Source: Bin87 sp965243255 (GTDB taxonomy: Bacteria; Chloroflexota; Dehalococcoidia; Lucifugimonadales; UBA3495). Taken from it: a stretch of 64,000 nt of DNA. Made by a program: the position numbers and the translations under genes. The notes under the pieces were generated by a model. The model saw nothing but the letters and a program-made list of their open reading frames with translations. It did not search any database and was not told the DNA's origin. Each line of letters begins with the position of its first letter. The stretch's first letter is position 1. Where the stretch lies: NCBI GenBank assembly GCA_965243255.1, contig CBDEUH010000004.1, positions 2,170,001-2,234,000 on the forward strand, written 5' to 3'. Of this stretch, positions 1-9,278 are shown in pieces.

Positions 1-756
1 CCCGACGGACGCCAGATGCTGATTGACGGTGGCCCGGACGCTCAAAGCGTGATGACGGCCCTGGACCCCCTGCTCTCGCCCGGCGACCGCAGCCTGGACG
101 TGGTCGCCGCGACCCACCTGGACAGCGACCACGTTGGCGGCCTGCTGGGCGTCCTGACCCGCTACCGGACCGGCGTCGTGCTGCAAAGCCAGAGCGCGCC
201 CGAATCGGACGACGCGACGCTGTATCCCCAATGGCAAGCGGTTTTGAACAATCAGGGGCACCCGTCCGCCATCGTGCGCTCCGGACATAACATCGCCCTG
301 GGGCGGGACGTAACCCTGGAAGTACTGCACCCTCCGGCGGACGGCTCGCTGACCGGACAGCGCTACGGCTCCAACAACGCCAGCACGGTGATGCGGCTGG
401 ATTACGGCGAAATCTCCTTCCTGCTAACCGGCGATATTGAAGCGGACGCCGAGCGGTATCTGCTGGCAACGGCCGGCGACAAGCTCAGGGCTGACGTGCT
501 GAAAGCGTCCCATCATGGCAGCCGCACGTCCACGACGTCCGCCTTCCTGGCCGCCGTAGGGCCTGGCAGCGCGGCGGTATCGGCCGGCCGCGACAACCGC
601 TTCGGCCATCCGCACCCCGAGGTGATGGATCGACTGGAATCCATCGTCGGCCCCGGCCACGTTTTCCTCACCGCCCGCGACGGCACCATCGAGTACGTCA
701 GCGACGGCAAAGGCCTCTGGGTGAAGACGCATGGCCCGCCCGAAGGGAAACCCTAA
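1..756 (+). CDS. ComEC/Rec2-type metallo-beta-lactamase-fold hydrolase, 5' partial
   Basis: The frame is open to the window edge, with codons before the first ATG at 16 continuing sensibly (PDGRQMLIDGG), so the gene starts upstream and only its C-terminal part is visible. The sequence shows the metallo-beta-lactamase hallmarks: LIDGG near the start, THLDSDHVGG as the metal-binding loop, LLTGDIE, and LKASHHGS further on. This order matches the C-terminal hydrolase domain of ComEC DNA-uptake proteins and their stand-alone relatives. The visible part has no membrane segment, so a full ComEC channel cannot be claimed. In ComEC this domain is thought to degrade one DNA strand outside the membrane. 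It overlaps the convergent acetyltransferase gene by 4 bases at the stop codons. Confidence 0.8.
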   Translation, partial: PDGRQMLIDGGPDAQSVMTALDPLLSPGDRSLDVVAATHLDSDHVGGLLGVLTRYRTGVVLQSQSAPESDDATLYPQWQAVLNNQGHPSAIVRSGHNIALGRDVTLEVLHPPADGSLTGQRYGSNNASTVMRLDYGEISFLLTGDIEADAERYLLATAGDKLRADVLKASHHGSRTSTTSAFLAAVGPGSAAVSAGRDNRFGHPHPEVMDRLESIVGPGHVFLTARDGTIEYVSDGKGLWVKTHGPPEGKP

Positions 757-1721
757 ACCCCCTGCACCCTGCGTTCGTACCAGTGCAGTTCGCCGGTCTT
801 CTGGAACCCCATGGATAGGTAAAGACGAATTGCCGGCGCGTTGTCGCCATCCACTTCCAGACGAACGTAGTCGGCGCCTGCCGACCGCAAATAGCGCATG
901 CCGGCGGCCAGAATCATCTTGCTGATGCCCTGGCCTCGGAACTCCGGCGTCAGGCCAATGGAACCGATTACGCCCTGGCGACGCCGTCCGTCCGACATCA
1001 GCAGCGTCCAGCAATATCCCGCCAGTTGTTCCCCTTGGAACAGCAGCTTGATTCCCTCATAGGAGGTATTGGCCATCAAGGCCCGGTGCGCGGTCTGTTC
1101 GTCGGTGTACGGAGCGAACCACCACGTGCCGGCGAACGCGGCGTTGTGCGCAGCGGTCAGCGCGGACGTGTCGTCTTGGGTGAAAGAACGCACTCGGTAC
1201 GTTGCGGGCGCTACAACGTCGGCGACGGCGTCCTCCTCCCAGGTCATATCCCAATACGCCCGCGCCATCTCAAACCCTTCCTCTGCCAATGCCGGCGCCC
1301 GGTCGTAGGGCGGCCATAGGGCGATGTGGGCCACCGCCGCGCCAACCTCACGGGTCCGCTCCAGGCCCGCCCTGAGCAAGGCGCGCCAGCCCTCTTCGTA
1401 ACCTTCTCCCGGAGCCGCGTGGATGTTCAGCACGCACCGCCCACCGGGTAACGTCCCATCCGGCGTCTCTTCACCGGACAGTTCCGGAAAAACCAGGCAG
1501 AACCCCCGCAGCGTCAATCTGGGGTCATCGCCGCCGTCGCCCTCGAACAGCAGCAGGCAGTCCCGTTCCTGGTCGCGCCCCGGCAGCCGCATGATGTCCC
1601 TAAAGACGCTGCGGTGCGCCGTACTGTCCGCGTCGTCGCTACTGCCGCCAGCCGGCCAGGGGATAACGAAATCCAGCAGCGTGTCCTGATCGGCGTCGGT
1701 ATAGTTGCGGGTGGTTAACAC
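753..1721 (-). CDS. GNAT-family N-acetyltransferase, two GNAT modules
   Basis: A 322-residue protein. The C-terminal half carries a clear acetyl-CoA binding signature: IGLTPEFRGQGISKMIL (R/Q-x-x-G-x-G/A type) followed by LEVDGDNAPAIRLYLSMGF, the usual beta-5/alpha-4 region of GNAT enzymes. The N-terminal half looks like a degenerate second GNAT fold, so the layout resembles the two-domain MshD/mycothiol-synthase-like group. The substrate cannot be read from sequence. The start is a GTG at 1721; no strong SD is visible. It lies downstream of the amidase on the same strand with a 17-base gap, so cotranscription is plausible. Confidence 0.8.
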   Translation of the reverse strand: MLTTRNYTDADQDTLLDFVIPWPAGGSSDDADSTAHRSVFRDIMRLPGRDQERDCLLLFEGDGGDDPRLTLRGFCLVFPELSGEETPDGTLPGGRCVLNIHAAPGEGYEEGWRALLRAGLERTREVGAAVAHIALWPPYDRAPALAEEGFEMARAYWDMTWEEDAVADVVAPATYRVRSFTQDDTSALTAAHNAAFAGTWWFAPYTDEQTAHRALMANTSYEGIKLLFQGEQLAGYCWTLLMSDGRRRQGVIGSIGLTPEFRGQGISKMILAAGMRYLRSAGADYVRLEVDGDNAPAIRLYLSMGFQKTGELHWYERRVQGV

Positions 1722-1738
1722 GACGCCAAATCACGGCC

Positions 1739-3178
1739 CTACACCGGCGCACGCCGGGTGTGCCACTCCGTCGCCTGTTGGTAGGCGTAGGCCGCCCGCA
1801 GGATCGTACCCTCGGCGAACGGCCCGCCGCCCAGCTGCAGCCCGATGGGCAACCCGTCCTCCGTGAACCCGCCGGGGATGGACACCGCCGGCATCCCTGC
1901 CAGCGGGTAGCAGCCCGTGTACGAGCGACGGAAGAAGAACCGCTGCCGCACGTCGTCGGCCGACTCAAAGGGCGCCGTCAGCGCGTCGTGGCGCGGCGCA
2001 GGATAGGGAGCGGTGGGCGACACCAGCACGTCAACCTGCCGGAACGCTTCCTCAAACTGGCGACGCAGCAGCACCCGCGCCTTCATCGCCCGGTTCTGCA
2101 CCTTGGCCGGCACCAGCGCCGCCGACTGCAGGCGGGTGCGGGAGGCCCGGTCCAGCTGCTCCGGCGCGCGGCGCATCAGGCCATCGCGGGCGCCGGCTCC
2201 CTCAGTGTCGGCGATGCCCACGAATATGGCACCGGCGATTTCCGTGAGTGGCAGGGAGACGTCCACCACCTCCGCGCCCAGGCCGGCCAGTGTCTCCAGG
2301 GCGGCGTCAACTGCCCGGCGCACGTCGGCGTGCATATCCGGCGCGTCGCACAGCTCGACCATGCGACCCACGCGCATACCTCGAAGATCTCCGTCCAGCA
2401 TCTCATGGTAGTCCGGCACGGGCCGACGGCTGGTGGTCGGGTCCAGCGGGTCGTAGCCGGCGATGGCGCCCAGCACCAGGGCGCAGTCCTCAACCGTCTT
2501 GGTCATTGGCGAGGCGGCGTCCATAAACCAGCACATAGGCGTAATTCCGTGCCGGCTGATGCGGGTAAAGGTGGGACGCAAGCCCACCGCGTTGCAGTAA
2601 GACGCCGGCCCCCGTCCGCTGCCGCCGGTATCCTCGCCCACCGAGGCGGCGCACAGGTGAGCGGCCAGCGCCGCGCCGGAGCCGCTGCTGGACTCGCCGG
2701 GCGTGTGCCCAAACCGCCAGGGATTCTGCGGCGTGCCGTAGGGCGGGTCGGCGGTGCCGCCCATGGCCAGCTCGCTGAGGTTCAGCTTGCCCAGCAGGAT
2801 AGCGCCGGCGGCCTTCAAGCGAGCAACGACGGTGGCGTCGTCGGACGGCACGTGGTCGGCATAGGCCCGGGAGCCGTTGCTGGTCAGGATGCCGGCAGTG
2901 TTGAATTGGTCCTTGATGGCCAACGGCGCGCCGAACAGCGGCCCGTTGACTATGCTCTCATCTCCTCTCCGCAGCGCCGCGTCGGCGTCGGAGGCGGCGC
3001 CCAGCGCCTCCTCGCGGGTAACGGTGATGTAGGCTTTGATGTCGCCGTCGATGGCGTCAATGCGTCGCAGGTAGGCATTCACCGCATCGGTGGCGGAGAA
3101 CTCGCCGGCCCGGATGGCCGCCGAAGTAGCGGCGGCGGACAGGAAGACGATGTCGTCGGCGTTGCGGGATGCGGTCAT
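1739..3178 (-). CDS. Amidase, amidase-signature family (GatA/AtzF-like)
   Basis: A 479-residue amidase-signature hydrolase. The Ser-cisSer-Lys triad is visible: Lys89 in APLAIKDQF, the cis-Ser in GESSSGSGAA (S163-165) and the nucleophile Ser187 in GEDTGGSGRGPA. The 24-residue spacing between S163 and S187 matches family practice. Such enzymes hydrolyse carboxamides to acid plus ammonia; the substrate here is unknown. The ATG overlaps the stop of the GatC-like gene by 4 bases (ATGA), so the two are translationally coupled. True glutamyl-tRNA GatA is possible by family, but the absence of gatB and the catabolic neighbours favour a scavenging amidase. Confidence 0.88.
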   Translation of the reverse strand: MTASRNADDIVFLSAAATSAAIRAGEFSATDAVNAYLRRIDAIDGDIKAYITVTREEALGAASDADAALRRGDESIVNGPLFGAPLAIKDQFNTAGILTSNGSRAYADHVPSDDATVVARLKAAGAILLGKLNLSELAMGGTADPPYGTPQNPWRFGHTPGESSSGSGAALAAHLCAASVGEDTGGSGRGPASYCNAVGLRPTFTRISRHGITPMCWFMDAASPMTKTVEDCALVLGAIAGYDPLDPTTSRRPVPDYHEMLDGDLRGMRVGRMVELCDAPDMHADVRRAVDAALETLAGLGAEVVDVSLPLTEIAGAIFVGIADTEGAGARDGLMRRAPEQLDRASRTRLQSAALVPAKVQNRAMKARVLLRRQFEEAFRQVDVLVSPTAPYPAPRHDALTAPFESADDVRQRFFFRRSYTGCYPLAGMPAVSIPGGFTEDGLPIGLQLGGGPFAEGTILRAAYAYQQATEWHTRRAPV

Positions 3179-3375
3179 TGGGTATCACCATCGGGATCGG
3201 GGAAAATGCTGACGGGCTCGATGCCCTCCAAGTCCAGGTCGCGCAGACGGCCCAGCTCCAGCATCAGGCTGGCGAAGCGGTTGGCGACCTCGGGCAATTC
3301 GGCCTCGTCAATGGGAATGCCGACTAAATCAGCCAGCATCCTGACCCGTTCTTCCGAAATATCATTAGTGGCCAT
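3175..3375 (-). CDS. Small GatC-like amidase partner protein
   Basis: A 66-residue acidic, helical protein (MATNDISEERVRMLADLVGI...LDLEGIEPVSIF) with the pattern of GatC or DUF4089-type partners of amidases: a helix with regularly spaced Leu, then the region before a conserved EP. A longer reading from 3405 exists, but the ATG at 3375 is preceded by AGGAGCAAGG at SD distance, so it is chosen. The stop overlaps the amidase start by 4 bases. GatC-type subunits stabilise the amidase fold, which fits the coupling. Function is inferred from context and weak similarity by eye. Confidence 0.65.
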   Translation of the reverse strand: MATNDISEERVRMLADLVGIPIDEAELPEVANRFASLMLELGRLRDLDLEGIEPVSIFPDPDGDTQ

Positions 3376-3440
3376 CTGAACCTTGCTCCTGCCGCTCAGC
3401 GGCATCGTATCGCATCATGCCGGGACGTGTAAAACCGTCT

Positions 3441-5507
3441 TCACAGCCAACGCTCAAACCACGCCAGCATCCGCTCCAGGTACGCCTGCCGCAGCGCCAC
3501 GTGCCCGGTCCGCAGGAAACCGTGTCCGCAGCCAGGGAACCGGGCCAGCTCAACCTCCTTGCCCAATCGCTTCATCACCTGAAAGTACTGCTCGCTCTGC
3601 CCGATGGGACAACGCGCGTCGTCCTCGCCGTGCAGCAGCAACACCGGCGTCTCCACCTGGGGCGCAAAGGTGATGGGCGAGCGCTGGAGCAGCCGATAGG
3701 CCAGGCTGTCCACGCCCTGCTCCAGCTCGTCCACCAGCGGCCGGCTGATGGACATACCGCCGGCCAGCCGGTTGGCCCACTGTTCCTCGCCGAACCCGGT
3801 GGCAATGTCCGAAGTGCCGTACATGCTCCACAGGTCGATACACGGCGCGCCAGCCACCGCCGCCCGGAACCTTGTCGAATGCCCGATGGCCCACGTGGTC
3901 ATGTAGCCGCCGTAGCTGTATCCGTGTACGCCCAGCCGCTCGCGGTCCACGTAATCCCGCTCACACACCGCGTCCAGCGCGGCCATCAGGTCCCGATAAT
4001 CGTCGCCGCCCCAGTCGCCCAGCACGGCGTTGACGAACTCCTCGCCGTAGGTTGACGAACCTCGCGGATTCACCGCCAGCGTCAGATAGCCGGCTCCCGC
4101 CAGCACCTGGTGCCAGGGCACGAAAGCATCGTAAAACGCGCCGTTTGGCCCGCCGTGTATCTCCAGCACCAACGGATATTTCTGCCCGGCGTCAAAGCCC
4201 GGCGGATGGTACAGCCGACACTCAACGTCAAAGTCGTCCCGCTCCACCATGAACTTTTCCATCGTCGCCGGCGGATGCTCCGCCAGCCAGGCGTCGTTGT
4301 GGGCCGTCAACCGCCGCCGTCGGCCGCCAGTGGCAACGTAATGCAAATCAGACGGCCCGGTCGGATGGGATGCCGTCAGCGCAATGCGTTCCGCGGCGGC
4401 GTCCATGGCAATCCCCGACAGCAGTTCGCCACCGTCGGTAAGCGGTGTGACACTGCCCAAGCCGTCGCCGGCCGGCACGTCCAGCCCGTATAGCCGGGTT
4501 TCCCCGGCGGCGTCGGCCAGGAACAGAATCCGGCCATCGCCGTCACCATGGCCCGGCGTCCAGCGCAACTCCAGCGGTGGGTAGATGCCCGGATAGCCCA
4601 GGCAGGGCCGGATGTTGTCGTCGGTCAGGCGACGGGGCGGCCGGCCGGGTTCCAGGATGTACAGGTACGCCTGCCACAGCACCATCAGCCCTTCGCCCTG
4701 CCCGCCCGCCGCCAGCAGTCGCCTTCCGTCGGGAGACCACGCCACCGCCGCCGCGTCGGTCAATCCTGGCGACCACAGCTCCGGCGCAGACTCGCCGTCC
4801 TCGGAGACTTCCACCACGTACACCTCGTTGGACGCCGTGATGTCCCGCGCTTCCGTGCGGCCCGAAATAAAGGCGATGCGCCGGCCGTCCTGCGACCAGG
4901 CCGGCGCCGTATCATCCCAGTCGCCATCGGTAAGTTGCGCCGTCTCTCCCGTCGTCACGTCCACGAGGAAAAGGTGAAAGTGGCAATCGCCCCGCCAGCC
5001 GATGGCGTCGTGGCGATAGCGAATCCGCCGCACCTCCCGCACCCGCGGCTCCTCTACAACATCCCCGCCATCCTTCCCACTGCCGTCGTCAGGGCAAACG
5101 TCGGCGACCACGGCCAGTAGGGAGGAGTCGGGCGACCAGGCAAATTCCCGCACGCCGTTGGGCAAGTGGGTCAGCTGCCCGGCCTCGCCGCCGTCCGACG
5201 GCATCAGCCACACCTGCCGCCGGGCCGGCGCGCCCTCGTCGGCCCGCAGGAACGCCAGCATCGCCCCGTCGGGCGAGTACCGGGGATGGGTATCGGCGTT
5301 GCCCCGCGTGAAAGGCGACGGCTCCGGCATCCCATCACCGTCGCCGTCGTGCAGCAAACTCACCTGGTAGATGCGCGAGCGGCCTTCCGACGTGTCTTCG
5401 TCAACCCAGCCCAGCACGTAGGCGCAGCGGCTGCCGTCCGGCGCGACGGTGGGGTCGCCCACGGCAGTCAGGCGCCTGAACAGGTCCACGCCGATTGAGT
5501 TCGTCAT
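3441..5507 (-). CDS. S9-family serine peptidase (acylaminoacyl/dipeptidyl peptidase type)
   Basis: About 688 residues. The N-terminal two thirds form a WD40/TolB-like propeller (repeats such as PRYSPDGAMLAF, AWSPDSSLLAVV, AWSQDGRRIAF), and the C-terminal third is an alpha/beta hydrolase. The catalytic triad is readable: Ser in GYSYGG near residue 531, Asp in HGEDDARCP near 629 and His in GCGHGF near 661. The family cleaves short peptides or N-acylated amino acids; no signal peptide is seen, so a cytoplasmic role is likely. The start could be the ATG at 5507 or the one at 5516. A longer frame to 5600 runs through the divergent promoter region and is unlikely. It sits downstream of no same-strand gene and is divergent from the MFS gene. 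Confidence 0.88.
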   Translation of the reverse strand: MTNSIGVDLFRRLTAVGDPTVAPDGSRCAYVLGWVDEDTSEGRSRIYQVSLLHDGDGDGMPEPSPFTRGNADTHPRYSPDGAMLAFLRADEGAPARRQVWLMPSDGGEAGQLTHLPNGVREFAWSPDSSLLAVVADVCPDDGSGKDGGDVVEEPRVREVRRIRYRHDAIGWRGDCHFHLFLVDVTTGETAQLTDGDWDDTAPAWSQDGRRIAFISGRTEARDITASNEVYVVEVSEDGESAPELWSPGLTDAAAVAWSPDGRRLLAAGGQGEGLMVLWQAYLYILEPGRPPRRLTDDNIRPCLGYPGIYPPLELRWTPGHGDGDGRILFLADAAGETRLYGLDVPAGDGLGSVTPLTDGGELLSGIAMDAAAERIALTASHPTGPSDLHYVATGGRRRRLTAHNDAWLAEHPPATMEKFMVERDDFDVECRLYHPPGFDAGQKYPLVLEIHGGPNGAFYDAFVPWHQVLAGAGYLTLAVNPRGSSTYGEEFVNAVLGDWGGDDYRDLMAALDAVCERDYVDRERLGVHGYSYGGYMTTWAIGHSTRFRAAVAGAPCIDLWSMYGTSDIATGFGEEQWANRLAGGMSISRPLVDELEQGVDSLAYRLLQRSPITFAPQVETPVLLLHGEDDARCPIGQSEQYFQVMKRLGKEVELARFPGCGHGFLRTGHVALRQAYLERMLAWFERWL

Positions 5508-5573
5508 AATGGTCATTGCCCCCACGCCTGTCCCGCCATTATAGCGGATTGTAATAGTAGGGGCGCGCTTTCC

Positions 5574-5603
5574 TTGACACACCCTTAGCGCCGGGCGCAT
5601 ACT
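5574..5603 (+). promoter_or_regulatory. Candidate sigma70-type promoter for the MFS gene
   Basis: A perfect TTGACA (5574-5579) lies 18 bases before CATACT (5598-5603), about 27 bases upstream of the MFS start at 5630. The start itself is preceded by GGGGAGA. The element lies between divergent genes. Confidence 0.5.
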
Positions 5604-5629
5604 GCCGGAGTTTGGGGAGATAGTTTGTC

Positions 5630-7123
5630 ATGGCCTCGTTGAACCTTCGCCCGGCCCAGTTGACCGTTGGCGGCCACCACGTCCACTATGCCTGGGTCAT
5701 CGTGGCGATTACCTCCATGATGCGGCTGGTGTCATCGTCCTTCCGTATGTCCTTCCCGGCCCTGGTGCCCTTTATCGCCGTCGGTTTCGGCTGGGAAGTC
5801 TGGCTGATCACCCTGGCCTTCTCCCTGCAGTGGGTCATCTCCGGCGCATTCGGCCCGCCGGCCGGCTGGCTGGGCGACCGCTACGGCGCCCGCTTCACCA
5901 TGACCGTCGGCGCGTCCCTCTATATCGTCGGCATGATTCTCACCGGCTTCATGACCGAGGTGTGGCACCTGTTCCTCTTCTTCGGCATCATCCTCAGCGC
6001 GTCCATGGGCATCTTCCAGGTTCCCCTCACCGTCTCCGTAACCTCGTGGTTCCGCCGGCACCTGGGTGTCGGCATGGGCCTGCTGCAATCCTCCCAGGGC
6101 TTCGGCCCGGTGGTCGCCCTGCCCATCATGCTGGGCCTGGTTACCTGGTTCAGCGTCGGCGGCGGCGTGGAATGGAGCGATCGCCTGGCCTTCCTGGGCA
6201 GCCCCGACGTTCTGGGCATTCGCATGGCCTTCTGGATTCCCGGCGTCATCGGCGGCATCATCTTGCTGCTGCTCACCCGCATCTTTTACAACACCCCCGA
6301 GGACATTGGGCTCCGCCAGCTCGGTGACGACGGCAGCGGGCCATCACCCCGCCGCCGCGTCGTGAGCACCGGCCTGGAGGCCAAAGCCCGCACCAAGGCT
6401 TTCCTGCAGCAGGTCCGCAAGACGCCGGCCTTCTGGAACCTGATCGGCATCCACTACTGGGGCTGCGCCGGCCACAGCATCATCATCGTCTTCCTGCCCC
6501 AGATAATCGTCGCCGGCCTGGAACCCGGCTGGAAGTCGCTGCCCGCCGGCGACTCCTCCCTGCTCATCGCCGGCGCCATCGCCGGCGGCGCCGCGGCCAC
6601 CATGAGCATCGTCAGTACGGTAACCCGCTTCGGCGTGCCCATCGCCGCCGACCTGCTGGGCAGCAAGTGGGTGATGGCAACCTGCTTCTTCCTCCAGGTT
6701 GCGCCGGTCGTGGTGCTGTTCGTCGCCGTGCAGTGGTATCCCGAAGTGTGGATGTTCTACCTGTTCTCCATTCTCTTCGGCATCGGTTTCGGCGGCGAGA
6801 TGTCCGCCTTCCCCATCATCAACCGCCAGTACTACGGCAACGCTCCCATCGGCACCACCTACGGCTTCCAGATGATGGGCGCCGGCGCCGGCATGGCCTG
6901 CGGGGCCGGCCTGGGCGCGCTGCTGCTGGCCATCACCGGCGACTACACCGCCACCATCCTGCTGTCCTTCGTGATGAGCGCCATCGGCGTGCTGTCGATC
7001 ATGTTCCTGCCCGACACCCACCATCATCAGCTGCCCGGATGGGAAAACGACCTGCCCGCCGAGCTGCGCCCCGACGCCGCTCCAACCCCGGCCCCTTCCC
7101 CGGCCTCCGGCGACGGAAACTGA
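5630..7123 (+). CDS. Major facilitator superfamily transporter (monocarboxylate/oxalate-formate type)
   Basis: A 497-residue protein with about twelve hydrophobic segments and a polar central loop near residues 225-265. The first half has the MFS motif A region (GWLGDRYGARFTM) between TM2 and TM3, and an RR/PSP-type loop separates the halves. The overall pattern is like the oxalate:formate antiporter and monocarboxylate group. It probably imports a small organic acid in the inner membrane; the substrate is not readable. It has its own promoter candidate and is followed 58 bases later by the propeller gene on the same strand. A second MFS gene (13289-14719) of similar type lies in the same block. 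Confidence 0.88.
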   Translation: MASLNLRPAQLTVGGHHVHYAWVIVAITSMMRLVSSSFRMSFPALVPFIAVGFGWEVWLITLAFSLQWVISGAFGPPAGWLGDRYGARFTMTVGASLYIVGMILTGFMTEVWHLFLFFGIILSASMGIFQVPLTVSVTSWFRRHLGVGMGLLQSSQGFGPVVALPIMLGLVTWFSVGGGVEWSDRLAFLGSPDVLGIRMAFWIPGVIGGIILLLLTRIFYNTPEDIGLRQLGDDGSGPSPRRRVVSTGLEAKARTKAFLQQVRKTPAFWNLIGIHYWGCAGHSIIIVFLPQIIVAGLEPGWKSLPAGDSSLLIAGAIAGGAAATMSIVSTVTRFGVPIAADLLGSKWVMATCFFLQVAPVVVLFVAVQWYPEVWMFYLFSILFGIGFGGEMSAFPIINRQYYGNAPIGTTYGFQMMGAGAGMACGAGLGALLLAITGDYTATILLSFVMSAIGVLSIMFLPDTHHHQLPGWENDLPAELRPDAAPTPAPSPASGDGN

Positions 7124-7181
7124 TCAGACCCCATCTTCCCCACGCAAACGTACCGTATCCACAGCACAAGGAGGCGTTACC

Positions 7182-8171
7182 ATGGCAGACGGAATCACCA
7201 TCCTCGTCGGCACCGCCGGACAGGGCGTTATGCGCAGCGTTGACGGCGGAGAATCCTGGCGCCGCGTCGGCATCACCCAGGGCATCCATTCGGACGCCGT
7301 CGTGCGCTGCCTCACCCCGGTGCCCGGCAGCGAGAGCAGCGTCCTCGCCGGCTGCGACGTGGGCATCATCCGCAGCGACGATAACGGCGACACCTGGCGC
7401 CGCGTCAATACGCCTATGGACGGTACCGCGGTCTGGGCCATCGCCTTCGACCCGTCGAACCCCCAGGTCGGTTTCGCCGGCACCGGCACCCCCGACCCCT
7501 GCCGCATCTACCGCACCCGCGACGGCGGCGCAACCTGGGAACTGCGCCCGGTGGAAGTCGCCGCCGAGTGTCCCGCCGTGGGCGTGCCCCGGGTTACCGG
7601 CATCGCCATCGACCCCACCAACGGCAACAGCGTATGGGTGGGCATTGAGGTTGACGGCCTCCGCCACAGCTCCGACGGCGGCGACACCTGGGAAACCGTC
7701 CCCCACGCCGACATCCCCAACCTGGACATCCACAACGTAACCGTAACCGCCGGCCCGCCCCACCGCGTGGTGGTCATGGTCAACGACGACGTGTTCCTCA
7801 GCGACGACGACGGTGACAGCTGGCGCAACCTGGACGTGCGGCAGAACTTCCCCTTGGGCTATCCCCGGGGCCTCAAGGTGAAGGCCGACGACCCCCAGAC
7901 CATCTTCACCACCTTCGGCGACACCACGCCCGGCTCCACCGGCGTCGTGATGCGCTCTGCCGATGCCGGCGCAACGTGGAACAGCCTGCCCCTGCCGGTG
8001 GAACCCAACACTGCCATGTGGGTGGTCAACTCCCAGCCGCAGAACCCGGACTTCCTGCTGGCCGGCAGCCGCTACGGCTACCTGTACCAGTCGGACGACG
8101 CCGGCAGTTCCTGGAGCAAGTTCAACCGGGAGTTCAGCGAAATCTCCTCGGTCCTCTGGTTCCCCAACTAG
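7182..8171 (+). CDS. Asp-box (BNR) beta-propeller protein, sialidase/YCF48-like
   Basis: A 329-residue protein with at least seven Asp-box repeats of the S-x-D-x-G-x-[TS]-W type, for example SVDGGESWRR, SDDNGDTWRR, TRDGGATWEL, SSDGGDTWET, SADAGATWNS and SDDAGSSWSK. This predicts a beta-propeller as in sialidases, Vps10 or YCF48-like proteins. No catalytic residues of a glycosidase can be assigned and there is no signal peptide, so the role is unknown. The start is well supported by AAGGAGG (7168-7174) seven bases before the ATG. The stop overlaps the convergent dehydrogenase gene by 4 bases. Confidence 0.8.
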   Translation: MADGITILVGTAGQGVMRSVDGGESWRRVGITQGIHSDAVVRCLTPVPGSESSVLAGCDVGIIRSDDNGDTWRRVNTPMDGTAVWAIAFDPSNPQVGFAGTGTPDPCRIYRTRDGGATWELRPVEVAAECPAVGVPRVTGIAIDPTNGNSVWVGIEVDGLRHSSDGGDTWETVPHADIPNLDIHNVTVTAGPPHRVVVMVNDDVFLSDDDGDSWRNLDVRQNFPLGYPRGLKVKADDPQTIFTTFGDTTPGSTGVVMRSADAGATWNSLPLPVEPNTAMWVVNSQPQNPDFLLAGSRYGYLYQSDDAGSSWSKFNREFSEISSVLWFPN

Positions 8172-9121
8172 AACCAGTTGGCCTTGTCCACCACGTTCCG
8201 CAGCTCTCTGCCCTCGTTGAAGCGCTTGCAGTTGTCGATGAACAACTCGGTGCGGCGCAGGTCGAGATAAGGGCCATTGCCCGCTACGTGCGGCGTAATC
8301 AGCACGCCGGGCATGGCCCAAAGCGGGTGCCCTTCGGGTAGCGGTTCCACCTGGAAGACGTCCAGGCCGGCGCCGGCGATCTCCCCGTCCTGCAGCGCAA
8401 CAACCAGGTCGTCGAGAATCACCGTTGCTCCGCGGCCGATGTTGATGAAGAAGGCGCTGTTTTTCATCGCGCGGAATTGTTCCAGCCGGAACATACCCTG
8501 GGTCTCCGGAGTTTCGGGCACGGTGACGATTACGAAATCGGCGCGGGGTAGGACGTCCAGCAGGGCGTCGGGCCGGTGCAGTTCTGCCAGTCCTTGCGTG
8601 GGCTCGGCCAGCCTGGGATCAACCCCCAGCACCGTCATCCCGAACTCGGCGCACAGCCGCGCCGTTTCGCCGCCGATGCCGCCTACGCCCACGACTACGG
8701 CAGTGGCTTCGGGCAGATAGGTCGTAGGGTAGCCCTGCTGCCAGACGCCGGCCACCTGCTGCGGAATGTACACCTGCAGGCCCCGGGCGAAGGCCAGCAG
8801 CAAAGACATGATGTGCGCGCTGATGCGGTCGTTGTATATCTCCCGGGTGTTGGTTACCACCACGTCGCTGTCAATCAACGACCGGTGGTAATAGCCAGCC
8901 CTCGGCCCCGCCTGGGGGCAGGCGATCCACTTGAGATTGTGCGCCCGTTCCAGCAACTCCGGCACGATGTCGCCAAAGGCAGCGTCGGCCTCGCCAATCA
9001 CCTCCATCGCTTCCCCCACGGTGGGACATACCTGCACGTCGATGTCGGGTATTTCTTCCCGCAGCAGCTCCGGCCAATGCTCCTGATAGTTGGGCGGACA
9101 GATAACCAGCTTGAATCCCAT
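8168..9121 (-). CDS. D-isomer-specific 2-hydroxyacid dehydrogenase family protein
   Basis: 317 residues from the chosen ATG at 9121, which has GGAGG seven bases upstream; a longer frame to 9187 runs into the intergenic region. The NAD-binding Rossmann motif is VVGVGGIGGETARL followed by VLGVDPR. The catalytic set is present: Arg in NIGRGATV, Glu in DVFQVEPLP and His in TPHVAGN. The protein should reduce or oxidise an alpha-keto/alpha-hydroxy acid pair. Its divergent arrangement with the hydantoinase gene suggests a shared regulatory region at 9122-9278. The substrate cannot be assigned. Confidence 0.87.
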   Translation of the reverse strand: MGFKLVICPPNYQEHWPELLREEIPDIDVQVCPTVGEAMEVIGEADAAFGDIVPELLERAHNLKWIACPQAGPRAGYYHRSLIDSDVVVTNTREIYNDRISAHIMSLLLAFARGLQVYIPQQVAGVWQQGYPTTYLPEATAVVVGVGGIGGETARLCAEFGMTVLGVDPRLAEPTQGLAELHRPDALLDVLPRADFVIVTVPETPETQGMFRLEQFRAMKNSAFFINIGRGATVILDDLVVALQDGEIAGAGLDVFQVEPLPEGHPLWAMPGVLITPHVAGNGPYLDLRRTELFIDNCKRFNEGRELRNVVDKANWF

Positions 9122-9278
9122 GGGACAACCTCCGATATAGGGTCTCGCTTCGCATTCGGCATTGTAAACCGATGCCGGGCGCAACACACACCCCGTTTTG
9201 CGCTATACTGCGCCCATCCAACCGGCGGACGCCCGGCCCATGCCGCCGGCCGACGCCGTACCAGGAGGGACATACGAT

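Noticed and set aside
1760..3379. 539-codon plus-strand frame opposite the amidase
   Set aside because: Arg/Gly/His-rich, no motif, antisense to a gene with a full catalytic triad; a high-GC shadow.
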